From Argopecten irradians (Eukaryota > Mollusca > Bivalvia > Pectinida > Pectinidae), in contig NC_091137.1 of assembly GCF_041381155.1 (NCBI RefSeq), forward strand, positions 20,071,655-20,135,654: a stretch of DNA of 64,000 nucleotides, read 5' to 3'. Both the position numbers and the translations under genes were made by a program. The notes under the pieces were generated by a model, which was given only the letters and a program-made list of their open reading frames with translations, made no database searches and had not been told where the DNA came from. Position 1 is the stretch's first letter. Every line of letters starts with the position of its first letter. This document shows positions 12,250 to 25,240 of this stretch, piece by piece.

Positions 12250-13130
12250 GGTACAGTGGTAATAACCTAACCTTTCACCTTGGTGGTCAGGTGGTACAGT
12301 GATACACTTCACCTTTCACCTTGGTGTGATACATTGGCAATACACTTCACTTTTCACCTTGATGTGATACATTGGCAATACACTTCACTTTTCACCTTGG
12401 TGTGGTACAGTGTTACACTTCACCTTTCACCTTGGTGTGGTACAGTGGCAATACACTTCACCTTTCACCTTGGTGTGATACATTGGCAATACACTTCACT
12501 TTTCACCTTGGTGTGATACATTGGCAATACACTTCACTTTTCACCTTGGTGTGGTACAGTGTTACACTTCACCTTTCACCTTGGTGTGGTACAGTGGCAA
12601 TACACTTCACCTTTCACCTTGGTGTGATACATTGGCAATACACTTCACTTTTCACCTTGGTGTGATACATTGGCAATACACTTACACTTCACTTTTCACC
12701 TTGGTGTGGTACAGTGGCAATACACTTCACCTTTCACCTTGGTGTGGTACAGTGGCAATACACTTCACCTTTCACCTTGGTGTGGTACAGTGGCAATACA
12801 CTTCACCTTTCACCTTGGTGTGGTAAATCCGGTGGTACAGTGGCAATACACTTCACTTTCACCTTGGTGTGGTACAGTGGCAATACACTTCACTTTTCAC
12901 CTTGGTGTGGTACAGTGGCAATACACTTCACTTTTCACCTTGGTGTGGTACAGTGGCAATACACTTCACTTTTCACCTTGGTGTGGTACAGTGGCAATAC
13001 ACTTCACTTTTCACCATGGTGTGGTACAGTGGCAATACACTCACTTTCACCACCTTGGTGTGTGTACATTGGCAATATAATTCACTTTTCACTTTTCACC
13101 TTGGTGTGGTACAGTGGCAATACATTTCAT
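12250..13130 (+). repeat. 38-bp minisatellite with a 149-bp higher-order unit
   Basis: About 23 copies of a 38-bp unit (core CTTGGTGTGGTACAGTGGCA then ATACACTTCACTTTTCAC). Between about 12357 and 12665 the monomers are ordered as four variants, one shortened to 35 bp, so the array repeats every 149 bp. The right part has reverted to simple 38-mers. Overlapping open frames here are repeat translations. Confidence 0.95.
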
Positions 13131-13134
13131 ATGA

Positions 13135-14025
13135 AGTGTACAAGTCTGGTGATGCCTTCTCTTTTGACCTTAGTGGCCATGTGAACCAGTTTGTTGATGC
13201 CTTTATATTTGACCTTAGTGGCCAGGTAAATCAGTCTGGTAATATCTTCACATTTCACCAAAGTGATCAAGTGAATCACCCTGGTGATATTTTTATATTT
13301 GACCTTAGTGATCAGGTGAACTAGTCTGGCGGTGACTTCACATTTGACAATAGTGGCCAGTTGAAACAGTCTGGTGATGCCTTCACATTTGACCTTAGTG
13401 GACAAGTAAACCAGTCTGGTGATGCCTTCACATTTGACCTTAGTGGACAAGTAAACCAGTCTGGTGATGCCTTCACATTTGACCTTAGTGGCCTGGTGAA
13501 CCAGTCTGGTGATTCCACCACATTTGATCTTATTGGCCTGGTGAACCAGTTTGGTTATGCTTTTATATTTGACCATTGTGGCCAGGTGAACCAGTCTCGT
13601 GATTCCTTCAAATTTGATCTTAGTGGCCAGGTGAACCAGTCTGATGATGCTTTTATATTTGACCCTAGTAGCCTGGTGAACTAGTCTTGTGATGCTTTTA
13701 TATTTGGCCTTAGTGGCCAGGTGAACCAGTCTAGTGATGCTTTTATATTTGACCTCAGGTGGCCTGGTGAACCAGTCTGGTGATTCCTTCACATTTGACC
13801 TTAGTGAACAGGTGAACCAGTCTGGTGATGGCTTTATATTTGACCCTAGTAGCCTGGTGAACTAGTCTTGTGATGCTTTTATATTTGACCTTAGTGGCCA
13901 GGTGAACCAGTCTGACGATGCTTTTATATTTGACCTTTGTGGCCTGGTGAACCAGTCTGGTGATTCCTTCACATTTGACCTTAGTGATCAGGTGAACCAA
14001 TCTGATGTTATCTTTACATTTGACT
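13135..14025 (+). repeat. 45-bp minisatellite, open on both strands
   Basis: About 20 copies of a 45-bp unit. Because 45 is divisible by three, long frames stay open on both strands: the plus reading repeats SGDAFTFDLSGQVNQ and the minus reading repeats KVKCEGITRLVHLAT. There is no start context, splice pattern or codon bias that favours a real protein. The unit shares a 20-bp core with the neighbouring 38-bp array. Confidence 0.9.
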
Positions 14026-15343
14026 AACTGGAGTTAAATTTCCAATCAATATTGAAGATGTGACTATACCAGCCTGCATGCTGATGTGTGTACATGTAAT
14101 TATGGGTTCCTCCCACTTAAATATTCATCTAGCACTTTTACCAAATACAAAATTAATTACCCCTATCAGAAAAAATACCAATTTTAATCATCAACCATTC
14201 ACAGAAGTGCTGTGCTGAGCCGGTATCTGTGGATCATTTTGGTGTTTATCATTCACATAAGCTGATAAAATGCAAATATTTTGTTTTCTATCATTTCATG
14301 GTTTTCTTGGGATTGATTATTCTTTCAATCTTTGACATGAAATTAAAAACAAATTTTGCCATTAAATTATGGATAGGATTTAGATTTTTACTAAAAACAA
14401 TAAGGTGAGTGATATTTGAGCAGAATGACAACACTACAATTAATTACACTATACAGGTTTTTTTGGTTTTTTACCTGAAAATTTTAAAACAGGGACGTGG
14501 TGATGTCCATGATTCTGTAACATTTAGCACAACTCATGAGTGAATCCAGCAGAACTAAACAGCTACAGCATCTGGATGTCTGAAATTGCCTTTATTTTGA
14601 CTTCCACTTCCCTTTCCTCTCAATCAAAATGAACATTGATTAGAACCATAATTCTAAGTAATGTATTATATTAACACTACAGATAAATCTGCCATAAGAA
14701 ATAACAAGTCCAGAAGGATTCTATGTCGACATCCACTAGTCACAGAAATATTACAATATGTACATGTTTCTGCCAATGACATACATGTACAGTAAAACCT
14801 CAACAATCTGGTCGCTGATGATAGGGAATAGGGAAAAATCACAATCAAAATGGTAATATTGGGGAACAATGTTTGCTTATTAACCAGGTAGATGGAAATG
14901 GGCAGTCTAAAAAGTTAGCAGATGGTATGATATGGGGACGCAAGTGTTCCGATTATTGAGAGTCATCCTCCATACTACAGGGGTTACTATCACTATTGTT
15001 ACATCCATCGCTGGAACATCAGAGCAAAATTGAAGGGAACATAAGACACATATAATTTGGTCCTTTGATGTACATCAAAAGAATTGAATGGTGAACTGTG
15101 GTTGACTGGGATATTTTGGCTGATTTGGTGTTTGGCATGAAAGCGACAAAATTTTACACACCAAAATTTGACTACGTATTTATTTGTTTGTATATAACTA
15201 TCGATATATCTACATGTCATTTATTAGGTATGTGAACACATAGTCTTGGTTAAATTACTCGATCACATTCAGGTATGTGCTGTCAACCTGAAAAAGACGT
15301 TACCTGTGCAAGTCTTTCTTTTGTGCAAACATGTACATAACTA
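14026..15343. other. No recognisable gene
   Basis: AT-rich sequence between the minisatellites and the LTR element. Short frames at 14666-14869 and 14999-15220 (minus) have no recognisable domain. Confidence 0.5.
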
Positions 15344-15347
15344 GATG
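15344..15347. other. Target-site duplication (GATG), left
   Basis: GATG immediately precedes the LTR start TGTAACCC and recurs at 28652-28655 after the LTR end GGGCGACA. A 4-bp duplication is typical of Ty3/Gypsy integrases. Confidence 0.85.
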
Positions 15348-16509
15348 TGTAACCCTACAGAGGTAGGCAGGCTAGTAGCCTTGCTTAAGCCCCAATGATA
15401 TTATTGGTGATAGACGATTGTAACCCTATAGAGATAGACAGGCTAGTAGCCCTGCTTAAGTCCCCATGAATATCATTAATAGATATGATATTTGAATATT
15501 CCCGCTAGGTAAACAGGAAGTGGGGTACCTGTTGAACCTTGACAGAAGTTGTTATGTTAGCCGTGTATAATTGTGGATCGCGGGGCTGAGTTAAATTATA
15601 GTGTATTTTATAAGAGTACAAGTATTAGTTATTTAATAACAACCATGTATATATTTATTAGGCTGTGTTTAATTTCATAGTGCATTATTGTGGTGTATAT
15701 AGTGTTGCTTAGACCTAGTATTGATGTGTAGTATATTTAAAGGTCAGTAACGCGGGATTGTTTACTCATGTTTGCAGCCAGAGTTAGGTTGTTGTTTTAA
15801 GGCATGGCCAAACTGGGTGACCGAAATATCAGTAAATTGTTACGGCACCTACTTTGTAGCGACTACGTGGGATGTTCTGGAAAGTATGGCAGGACATCGC
15901 ACGGTCTATGCACGTGTTAAACTAGGTGACCAACTTATTAATTAATTGTTACCGAATAGGTATGGGTATGGTAGGGACTACGTGGAATGTTCTGGAAGGG
16001 ATGACAGGACATCGCGTAGTCCACACACCTGTTTAACTGCGCAGTATAGTTTGTGCAAAATGTGCATATTACAGGCGGTTCTGTCCAGCCTCAACCAAGT
16101 CCAGTCAGAAAATCAAAACATTTCTATTTTGTTAAGCCTGCATCAGGCGCCGGTAAGGCTGTATTCTGAATTAAAATTAGTAAATTTTGACAGTTTATGA
16201 TGAGCTGGGTAACCTTTGGGGCAAGCATTGTCCCAACGGCACGTGTACCAGTCACGTACCCAATCATTATAAATAGAGGGCCGCAATAGGCCCCAGTCAG
16301 ACTGAAATTAGACGGACATCAGACGGGAATAAGACTGAGACTGGGTACTTCCGCCTCACATACACCTACGTCACCGCCTCCTCTAGGGCCACCTTTGAGA
16401 GAGAGAGAAAGTGAGAACTCTTGTCTACACTTTGAATAAAAGCCGTCAACAAGCTTCTACCCTACTCCTTGTCGTCATTTCGACCAACACAGCCATCCAT
16501 AGGGCGACA
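15348..16509 (+). repeat. 5' LTR (1162 bp)
   Basis: It begins TGTAACCC and ends GGGCGACA. A TATA box (TATAAATA, 16268-16275) and a polyadenylation signal (AATAAA, 16435-16440) mark U3 and R. The first 71 bp are a tandem duplication: the TGTAACCCTA(C/T)AGAG start recurs at about 15419. It lacks the insertions found in the 3' copy. Confidence 0.93.
16268..16275 (+). promoter_or_regulatory. LTR TATA box
   Basis: TATAAATA in U3, about 165 bp upstream of the AATAAA signal. Transcription would start near 16295-16305. Confidence 0.6.
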
Positions 16510-16755
16510 AGGTGGGGTAAGGGCTATGTTATTTGGTGCTGCATGACCAGGCTCTTCAATATAAAGAAGAAAAGAAAGAACCTGAAGACGAAGAAACAGA
16601 CGGCTAAAGGTAAGCGAAATTTCTCTACTTTGATTAGTACCTCTAGTAGCTGACCATTTTTAATGTTGTTTAGGTATTTAGTGGTATAGTTTGGTTAGTT
16701 AGAAACCAGGTACTGTCAGTATACATATTTTTGGCAATATTTAAAAAAAAAAAAT

Positions 16756-19021
16756 ATGTCTCTCAATTTAGATGTAGACATGGCCCAATTAACTGAGCGT
16801 ATGGCAGGTCTAACACAGACAGAACAAAATAAAAAAAATATGCCCCCAGATCAGAATATTGCTCAGGACGATAGTGAGGTAGTGTTAAGAAACATGGCAC
16901 AACATTTTAAGAACTTCTCTGCAGCTATGACAGCGCAGGGAGTTTTCCAGGTCGTTAGGTCATTTGAGCCGGTGACCCCACTAAATTCAAGACCTGGATA
17001 AAAGAAATAGAAAAATACGAAAAATTAGTAGGGCTAGATGACAAGGAAATCCCTAATATAGCGTATCAAACAAGTGTAGGTTCAGTAGGGGATTTTATCA
17101 AACGATATTTAGACGATTTAGAGGGAGATCTGTCTTGGGAGGACCTTAAGAAACTCCTCAAACAAAGATTCGCTGACATAACAGATTCGCATCAAGCTAT
17201 GGCCTTATTACGTAAAACAATACAGAAACAGGACGAAAGCGTCCAGATATACGCTGAACGACTCCTGCAAGTAGCAGAAGACGCGTATCCTGATGCTCAG
17301 GAATGTGAAAAGGGCATTGTTCAAAGACAATTAGTTAACGCCTTTTGTGATGGGTTGCATTTCGACTATGTTAAGATGAAGGTTATGCGCGAGGACCCAG
17401 ACACATTAGAGAGGGCGGTACATATAGCTATGCGCGAACAGAACCTTAGGAAAAGGTTCAATCTAAGACAAGACATGAATAATGATAATGACATGGTCTT
17501 AAGGCCAAGACAGGAACATGTATATGACCCTCAGGTAGCCCCTACGCGAGACACATACTTTAACCTTAGACATAACGAAACTAACACGAGGCGAGAAGTA
17601 CCACAGGGACCTGGCACGAATTTTTTTAACCAATAGTATACATATATATATATTATAGTATCAAGGGTATGAACTCGGCGGTCGAAAAAAACGGACCTAT
17701 TTTTTTAAAACCTTGATTATTTTAATAAATTGGTTATATACAACATTGACGGATATCTTACATTAAAGAGAAATAATTTATCTTTCCATTGAGTGCTTGA
17801 TGAACAAAATTGGCCAAGTATTGACGAAGTTATGGCTTGATATATCAGGAAATTTACGAAAAATATGCTAGGTAGACATTTCCCTGTCCGGTCGAAATGT
17901 TGTCTCGGCTCTAATGGGTACCTCAAAAACCAAGCCAAAATCACAAAATCTACGCTTGTGGTGGTAAACAGTACCCATAACTGTGTTCATCCACAATCTC
18001 CTTTGGAGGTGTCATGACCCGTACTTTGTAGAAACTCCATTTAAGCATCGTGTAGCTCACTTACTTTAACCGTCACCGCCATGTTCATTTTTCTCTCGGA
18101 ACGCTCCTCGACTTTACATATCGTGACTACATTATGCAAATTATGTAGTGTTGTGCTTGTGGGTAAACTCGAGAAGCGTTCCGAAAAACAAATGAACATG
18201 GCGGTGACGGTTAATGTAACAGAGCTACACGATGTTTAAATGGAGTTTTTACAAAGTACGGGTCATGACACCTCCAAAGGAGATTGTGGATGAACACAGT
18301 TATGGGTACTGTTTACCACCACAAGCGTGGATTTTGTGATTTTGGCTTGGTTTTTGAGGTACCCATTAGAGCCGAGACGACATTTCGACCGGACAGGGAA
18401 ATGTCTACCTAGCAATTTTTTCGTAAATCGTCAATACTTGGCCAATTTTATTCATCAAGCACTGAATGGAAATATAAGATATTTCTCTTTAAGGTAAGAT
18501 ATCCGTCAATGTTGTATAGAACCCATTTATTAAAATAATCACGGTTTTAAAAAAATAGGTCAGTTTTTCTAGACCGCCGAGTTCATACCCTTGATACTAT
18601 AATATATATACATATATGTATACTGTTAGTTTCAAAAAAATCGTGCCAGGTCCCTGTGAGAAGTACCAATGGACATTGACCACACCAGACAGAGACAGTG
18701 TTATAAATGTAAACAAAACAATATCATAAGACATAGACCACGCCCAGTACAAGACAGAAATAGTTTTAGGGAAACACAGAGGCAGGTTCCCCCTAATAGA
18801 GCCCCTAGAAATAGGTATTCAGACAATAGCAGATATCAGAACCAAAGTCAAAATAGGTCGTATAGTACATGTAACAGAGTGCAAACTCAGAACCCCCCAC
18901 AAGTCCAGTCATTAGGTCCAAATAAACAAAGATCACAATTCAGATGTTTTCAATGTAATGAAGAAGGTCACATAAGAAAGAACTGCCCCCAATTAAATAG
19001 AAAAGGTAGGCCGTTAAACTA
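16756..19021 (+). mobile_element. gag region of the Ty3/Gypsy element
   Basis: The 5' part encodes a hydrophilic, helix-rich retrotransposon gag of the type that forms the capsid. The 3' part ends in a basic nucleocapsid with a CCHC zinc knuckle (CFQCNEEGHIRKNCP, near 18947-18991). The region is broken and is split by the 1.06-kb foldback element at 17602-18658. Confidence 0.85.
17602..18658. mobile_element. 1.06-kb foldback DNA element inserted in gag
   Basis: The ends are perfect inverted repeats (CACAGGGACCTGGCACGA and its complement), and the two arms of nearly 500 bp are reverse complements around a spacer of about 60 bp near 18.12 kb. An 8-bp target duplication AGAAGTAC flanks it (17594-17601 and 18659-18666); shifting the boundary by one base on each side would give 10 bp. 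The duplication size fits hAT, or MULE with the alternative boundary. There is no coding sequence, so it is non-autonomous. Confidence 0.9.
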
Positions 19022-19057
19022 AAGACCTCGCTTCATAAGGAAACCGATGGGGCGAGG

Positions 19058-22000
19058 TTGAAAAGAAATAAGAAGCATGTGTCTAAGAAAATAGAAATAT
19101 CAGGTAACCCAAGTACAACTGTGATAAAAATAGGTAAACAAAAATTAAGAGCTCTCTTAGACACAGGTGCTGAGGTTTCCATAATCAGCAATAGGATTTT
19201 TAAGATGTTACCGAACAAACCACGACTAAGAAAAGAAAGCATGACTCTCCAATCCGTCAGCAGTACACCGCTCAAGGTAATAGGTTCAGCAGACATTTCA
19301 TTTCAAATAAGACATTTGACCTTAAGACATAAATTTTATGTTGTTGATGGCATGAACAGAAACTGCATCCTTGGTTTAGATTTTCTTAAACAAAATGGCG
19401 TTAGAATGTATTTTGACCTTGCATGTATGCGTATAGGTAAGACCTATGTTCAATTAGAGGAAGACATACATATTGCCTCAATAATAAGGACCACCCACAA
19501 GACATTGTTAAGACCGCAAACGGCAACGGTATGTCAGGTAAGACTCCCAAGAACTTTTAAGATACCAGGATCAAAGCTCTTAGAGATATCACCAAATGAC
19601 ACTTGTATATATGATGAACCTGGTTTGACCTTACAAAACGGTGTAACAAAGGTCACGAACCCTCGCAAAATACCTATCTTGATACTTAACCAAACAAACA
19701 GGACGATTAACCTAAAACGAGGAAGTGTAGTAGGCAAAGCACAGGCTTTAGAAGACAAAGACATTTCTAGTATAACTGAGACAAAAGACGATGACAAAGA
19801 CGAATAAAACTTTAAGGAGGTAGATGTACCAGACGAGTACAATGCTGAGACACTAAATATATTAAGAAGAAACAAGGATCTATTCGCCAAAAAGGATTCT
19901 CAGCTTGGACATACAAAAACAGTTAAGATGCATATAGAAACAGGAGATCACAAACCAATTAAGAACCGACCTTACAGGACACCCCTGAAGAAACGTCAAG
20001 TAGTGGACGAAGCCATTGACGAGATGTTAAAGGCAAAGGTCATAGATAGGTCTAGAAGTCCCTGGAGTTTTGGCTTAGTGGTAGTTGATAAGAAAGATGA
20101 AAGTAAGAGAATGTGTGTAGATTTTAGGAGTTTAAATAAGATCGTTACCCCGATGTCAGTACCTCTTCCTTTGATAGATGACATTTTGACCCTCCTAGGA
20201 CACTCAAAACATTTCACTACATTAGATTTGAAAAGTGGATATTGGCAAGTAGAACTCGACGAGGAAAGTAAACAAAAGACAGCTTTTGCCTGTCACAAAG
20301 GACTATTTCAGTTCAACAGAAGCCTTTCGGACTAAGTAACGCCCCTGCTGTCTTCCAAGAATTGATGAATATTGTCTTACAAGGATGTGAACAATTCGCC
20401 ACAGCTTACCTTGATGATGTCATAATTTACAGTAGGACAGCCGAAGAACACCTGAAACACTTACAGATAGTCTTCAACAAATTAAGACAACATGGACTCA
20501 AACTAAAGCTTAAGAAATGCACTTTCTTCAAGAAAGAGACGGAATTTCTTGGCTTTATGATTGCGGAAAAAGGTGTAAAGCCGGACCAAAAGAAAGTTGA
20601 AGCTATTAGGGCCTTACCAACCCCTACTTGCGTAAGAGATGTAAGAGCATTCATTGGAATGTGCGGTTACTACAGGAAGCACATCCCCAACTTCTCAAAA
20701 ATAGCGGAATGTCTTACAGAACTAACCAACCATGGACTGAAGAATGTCAGAAGTCATTTGACTATCTTAAAGAAAGTCTTACAGTAGTACCTCTACTAGC
20801 ATACCCAGACCCAAACCAACCATATGTGCTTTATACAGATGCATCAGACACATGCATAGGAGCTTGTCTTACACAGAAGACAAAGGAAGGTGAAGAAATG
20901 CCACTTTATTACTTGTCACATAAGCTTAGCCCAACACAGCGTAGGTGGTCTGTGATAGAGAAGGAAGCTTTTGCTGTGGTATATGCTCTTCAGAAGCTTG
21001 ATAACTACTTACACAACAGTTCCTTTGTAATAAGAACGGACCATCGCCCACTTTCTTACATATTCTCAGACAAGAAGACATTGAATAAGAAACTCTCCTT
21101 ATGGTCCCTTACTGTAGCGTCTTGTAATTGTAAGATAGAATATATTGAAGGTAGATTTAATTGTTGCGCGGACTTACTATCGAGACTACCAACAGATACA
21201 GCAGAAGAAGCTGAGGATAAGCAAGGAGAAACCCAGGAAACTACAGACATTCATGATGTCTTGGACGTAGATGACAGAGCCTTGGAGATTGGAGCTCTCA
21301 ACTCTAACAAGTTTAAACCAAGAGACTTTGTAGAGTACAGTTGATACTCCAGACGATATTGTTAAACCTCATATGGATCTCCCTAAAGACATAGACATAA
21401 GAAAAACTCAAGACAATGACGAAGACATATCAAAGCTGAAACTTAGACTTTGTAATGGACAAGCAACCCAGAGTGAGGAGGAGCGCTTCTTGGTTGTAGA
21501 TAACTTAGTGTATTATTTGTCAAACGCGGAATCAGATGACCCGGTCTTGAGACTTTACATTCCGAAGGAACTTGAAGGAATGGTGATAAGACAGTATCAT
21601 GATTTCCTAGGTCATATGGCAGTTGACAAAACATATGACGTAATAAGAAAGAAGTATTATTTTCCTTTGTTATACAAGAAGGTTCACCAACACATTGAAA
21701 AGTGTGTGACTTGTCAGACAAGAAGTCACAGTAACCCTCATCCTCCTCTTCCAAACAGCCAGATACCCCCATACCCTTTTGCTAAGGTAGCAATGGATTT
21801 GTCAGGCCCTTATCCCCAGACATTATCAGGAAACAAATACATCGTGTCGTTCATAGATGTTTACTCTGGCTTTCCGGAAGCATTTCCAGTCCCTGACAAA
21901 TCAGCAGCAAACATTGTACATCTTATCTTGGAAGAACTATTCCCAAGATATGGTAGCGTATTAGAACTGGTTACAGATAACGGTTCAGAGAATATCGCTA

Positions 22001-22935
22001 GATCAGTAAAGGAGACACTAGAAGCATTGAATATCCACCATGTTACCACTTCTTATTATTGCCCTCAGTCAAATGGAAAAGTGGAGAGATTTCATAGAAC
22101 GATGGTAGACATTTTGGCCAAGAAGATCAAAGAAAACGTTAACACGTGGGATCTTTTCTTGAACCAAGTATTGGCCGCAGTAAGATTTCATACCAGTGAG
22201 GTAACAAAGGCTTCGCCTTTCGTCCTGCTTTATAACCGCGATGTAGTACTCCCCTTGGACACAATCTTAAAGCCAAGACGGCGGTATGCCGGTGAAGAGT
22301 TACACAAGATCGCCTTAGAGCAGCAACATAAGTCCTTTGTTCTAGTGCATAGACACATGAAGCAAGCGAAGAAGAAACAGAAGAAACTCGCTGATAGGAA
22401 CTGTAAAGACGAGAATCTTAAGACAGGAGATCCGGTTTACATAAGAAACCATAAGCGTACCTCAAAACTGGACAATAAATGGACACCTTACTATAGGATT
22501 ATTGAGCAAACTGGACCAGTAAGTTTTAAGGTAAGAAACCAGCTTACAGGTGAAGTCACGAAGACACACGCGAGGCATTTACGATTAGCAAATGTTGATG
22601 AATGGGAGTTGCCCAAAGATAATATAGGTCGACCTTTAAGGAAATCGACATATGTAGTTCCCCCTGAGAGCAGTTCAGAGGAGTCTGAGGAGGAAACATC
22701 CTTAAAAAGAGTCATAAGATATAGAAGACAAGAAAGGTCAGATTCGGACTCTGAGGATGATATTCCGTTAATGGAGCTAAGACAAAGGCTCCGGACTCGA
22801 GAATTGGACAAAGCTAGTCCTATTGATTCAGATGATGAACTTATATCTTTATCACAATTGAAAGGTAAGTTAAAAGAAAACAATAACGCTGACACTCAGA
22901 CAGATGACGATGATGATGAAGATGATGATTTGTAG
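19058..22935 (+). mobile_element. pol region: protease, RT, RNase H, integrase
   Basis: In order: aspartic protease (LLDTGAEVSI), reverse transcriptase (PLPLIDDILTLLG and the catalytic YLDDVIIYS), RNase H (LYTDASD), and integrase with an HHCC zinc finger (HDFLGH to CVTCQ) and a DDE core (MDLSGPYP, VTDNGSEN, SNGKVERFHRTM). A chromo-like or GPY/F-like tail (DNKWTPYYRI) and an acidic C-terminus follow. The region is broken by a few interruptions. Confidence 0.93.
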
Positions 22936-23246
22936 ATGCGTCTGAGACTGGCGGTACTGCTGATGACACGGAGATTGATGCGATAAATAAATTAGCAAAT
23001 GAAGTTACGCCCCAAATCTCCACGATAAAACATGTCAAGATGATAGGCTCCACAATAGAAAAGATGTAGATTCTAAGAATCAGACAAAGAAAGTTAAGAG
23101 AGATATATCAAGAGACTCTGAGGACAACTCAGAGCTATTTAAAAATGTCTGCAATATTTTCTTCGTGATCAATAACGAGATACATTAGTGAATCGTTTCT
23201 TATCGTTTCAGAAAACGAAATATAAGGCTCCGTAAAAAAAACCCTA

Positions 23247-25224
23247 TTGCTTGTAACTTTTGTTTTTAATCTTAATCCTTACGAGGAAGTTCTTAGAAAG
23301 TTAAATACTAGTCTGTCAGAAATAACTAAAAGCATCATAGCAGAGTCAATAAAACACCATGAAACATCTAGAACGAGATTAGGTCTTAATAACAACCTTA
23401 TAATACTGAACCATGAAGTTGAAAATTTAAGAAATACACAAGACTTTCTTCAGTCAGAACTTACCGACATTAGGACACTACATCAAGCCAGAACTAAAAG
23501 AGCTTTAATTCCTATAATAGGTAAAGCACTGAATTTCCTGTTTTACAATAAAAACTAACGTAAACCTCTTAAGACGTAATCAAGTCAATCTTCAGCATGC
23601 AGTAAGGGAAAGCTTAACAATAATTCATGCTGCATAAGGTCAAATCACTGATAATAGAAGGAATATAAATGACGTGATTGATACCTTAGAGAATCTAAGA
23701 AGCATAGCTCTAAATTTAACAGAAGCAATACAAGATATTGATGAATATTTAAGTACATACACTAAGATCGACAGGGCCCTTAGTGAAGCAAAGGAATTAG
23801 TTGGATTAGCTAGAGATTATCTTAATCATTTGAAACTTCAGATCAATATGCTATCTTTAGGACATTTAAGCCCTTCAGTCATTTCACCCCCAGACTTGTA
23901 CGAACTTCTTATAGAAGTAGAAAGCAAACTTGACCCAGGTGTTAGAGTACCTTTTGACCCGGAAACTGACCTTTGGGGATTTTATAAGACAGTGACCTGT
24001 ACGACACTTATTAGTACTGATAGCCTTATTGTAGTTATTTCCATTCCATTAATAGACATGATTGGCAAGTTTGCTGTGTACCGAGCACATAACCTTCCTC
24101 TTCCGTACCTTGGATCGAATCAAACAAATATTTTGGCGACTTATAAATTAGAAGCAGAAGCTCTTGCAATCAATGAAGCGAAAACACAATTGGTTACAAT
24201 GACAATTGAGGAGATGAATCAATGTGTAAATAGCGTTAAAAACTACTGCAGGTTTCGTAGTCCAATGTATACTATAATGGGAAAGAAGAAATGTATTGTT
24301 AATCTTTTTATGAATTGGACCAATAATTTAGTTAAATATTGTACTACAGAAGTACAAAATACAAACACTTCCCCTATGGCCCAGTATTTGACCAATGGCC
24401 AATGGATAGTTGTCCATGATAGATCCTTGACTTTTACACTGAAATGCCCCTATAGAGCCCAATCTGGTACTGTGGTGACCAGATACCCTATTGACACCTT
24501 ATCCCTTGCGGAAGGTTGTTCTGCATCAAATGAATATATGACCTTGCCCTCATATTATCATTCAGAGAGTAAATATAACCTAACAGATCATTTTCAACAG
24601 GTGATTTCAAATTATTATGTAGGCTCTATTGAACTCTGGAAACCAATGACCCAAAGACTACCAAATGTAAAAAACATTAAGATACCCCATAAACTTAAGC
24701 CTATAAAGGAAATCCCCATTGATGAGTTGATAAATGAACTTGACAATTCATTTGATCTTGAACCCATGGGATCTGATTTGCCCCTCTCGACCTACTTGTC
24801 GATAGTAGGTGTGGTAGTAGTTGTTGTTATAGTGATATATTTATGTCGTAGGAGAATTAGGGATAAATGTCAGAAATGTAGGTTAGGTAAATGGTCAGTG
24901 AAAAGGGGAAGGTCAGAGTCGAGTGTCTCGCAAGCCTCAAGACCCATGCAAAGACACAAAAGTAACCAATCCACAGAAGACATGACAGCCTTAGAAGAAT
25001 TGATGACAACATACATCAAGGAACTCATCCACCAGGAACAAGAAAACAAAGAAAAACCTACACTGATGTCAGGAAGTTACCCTGAGGGCGTTGACCTCGC
25101 CGAGGCAGATGTAACTGCCCCATCAGGAAGTGGAGGAATTGAATCGGGTAAACAAGACTGCCTTACAACCCGAGTACGAAGTGTAATATACCCAGACTTG
25201 AGAAAAGAGCTCAGTCTTCCATAG
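23247..25224 (+). mobile_element. F-like env region
   Basis: It carries a coiled-coil-rich N-part and a furin-like site (ARTKR) directly before a hydrophobic fusion-like segment (ALIPIIGKALNFLF), as in errantivirus and baculovirus F-type envelopes. A cysteine-bearing ectodomain follows. A C-terminal membrane anchor (a run of valines and isoleucines before YLCRRR, near 24790-24855) precedes a long charged tail. It is expected to be made from a spliced subgenomic RNA, as in related families. The region is broken. Confidence 0.85.
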
Positions 25225-25240
25225 ACAGATATAAAGTAAC

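Noticed and set aside
12280-14000. Several long open frames on both strands suggesting repeat-rich proteins
   Set aside because: They follow minisatellite units of 38 and 45 bp; the frames rotate or stay open only because of unit length, and no start or splice context supports them.
15946-16653. Short plus-strand frames before gag
   Set aside because: They lie in the LTR and leader of the fossil element; the first recurs in the 3' LTR and shows no protein domain.
17717-17944. Minus-strand 75-codon frame inside the foldback element
   Set aside because: The arm sequence is non-coding; the frame has no counterpart in the matching arm and no domain.
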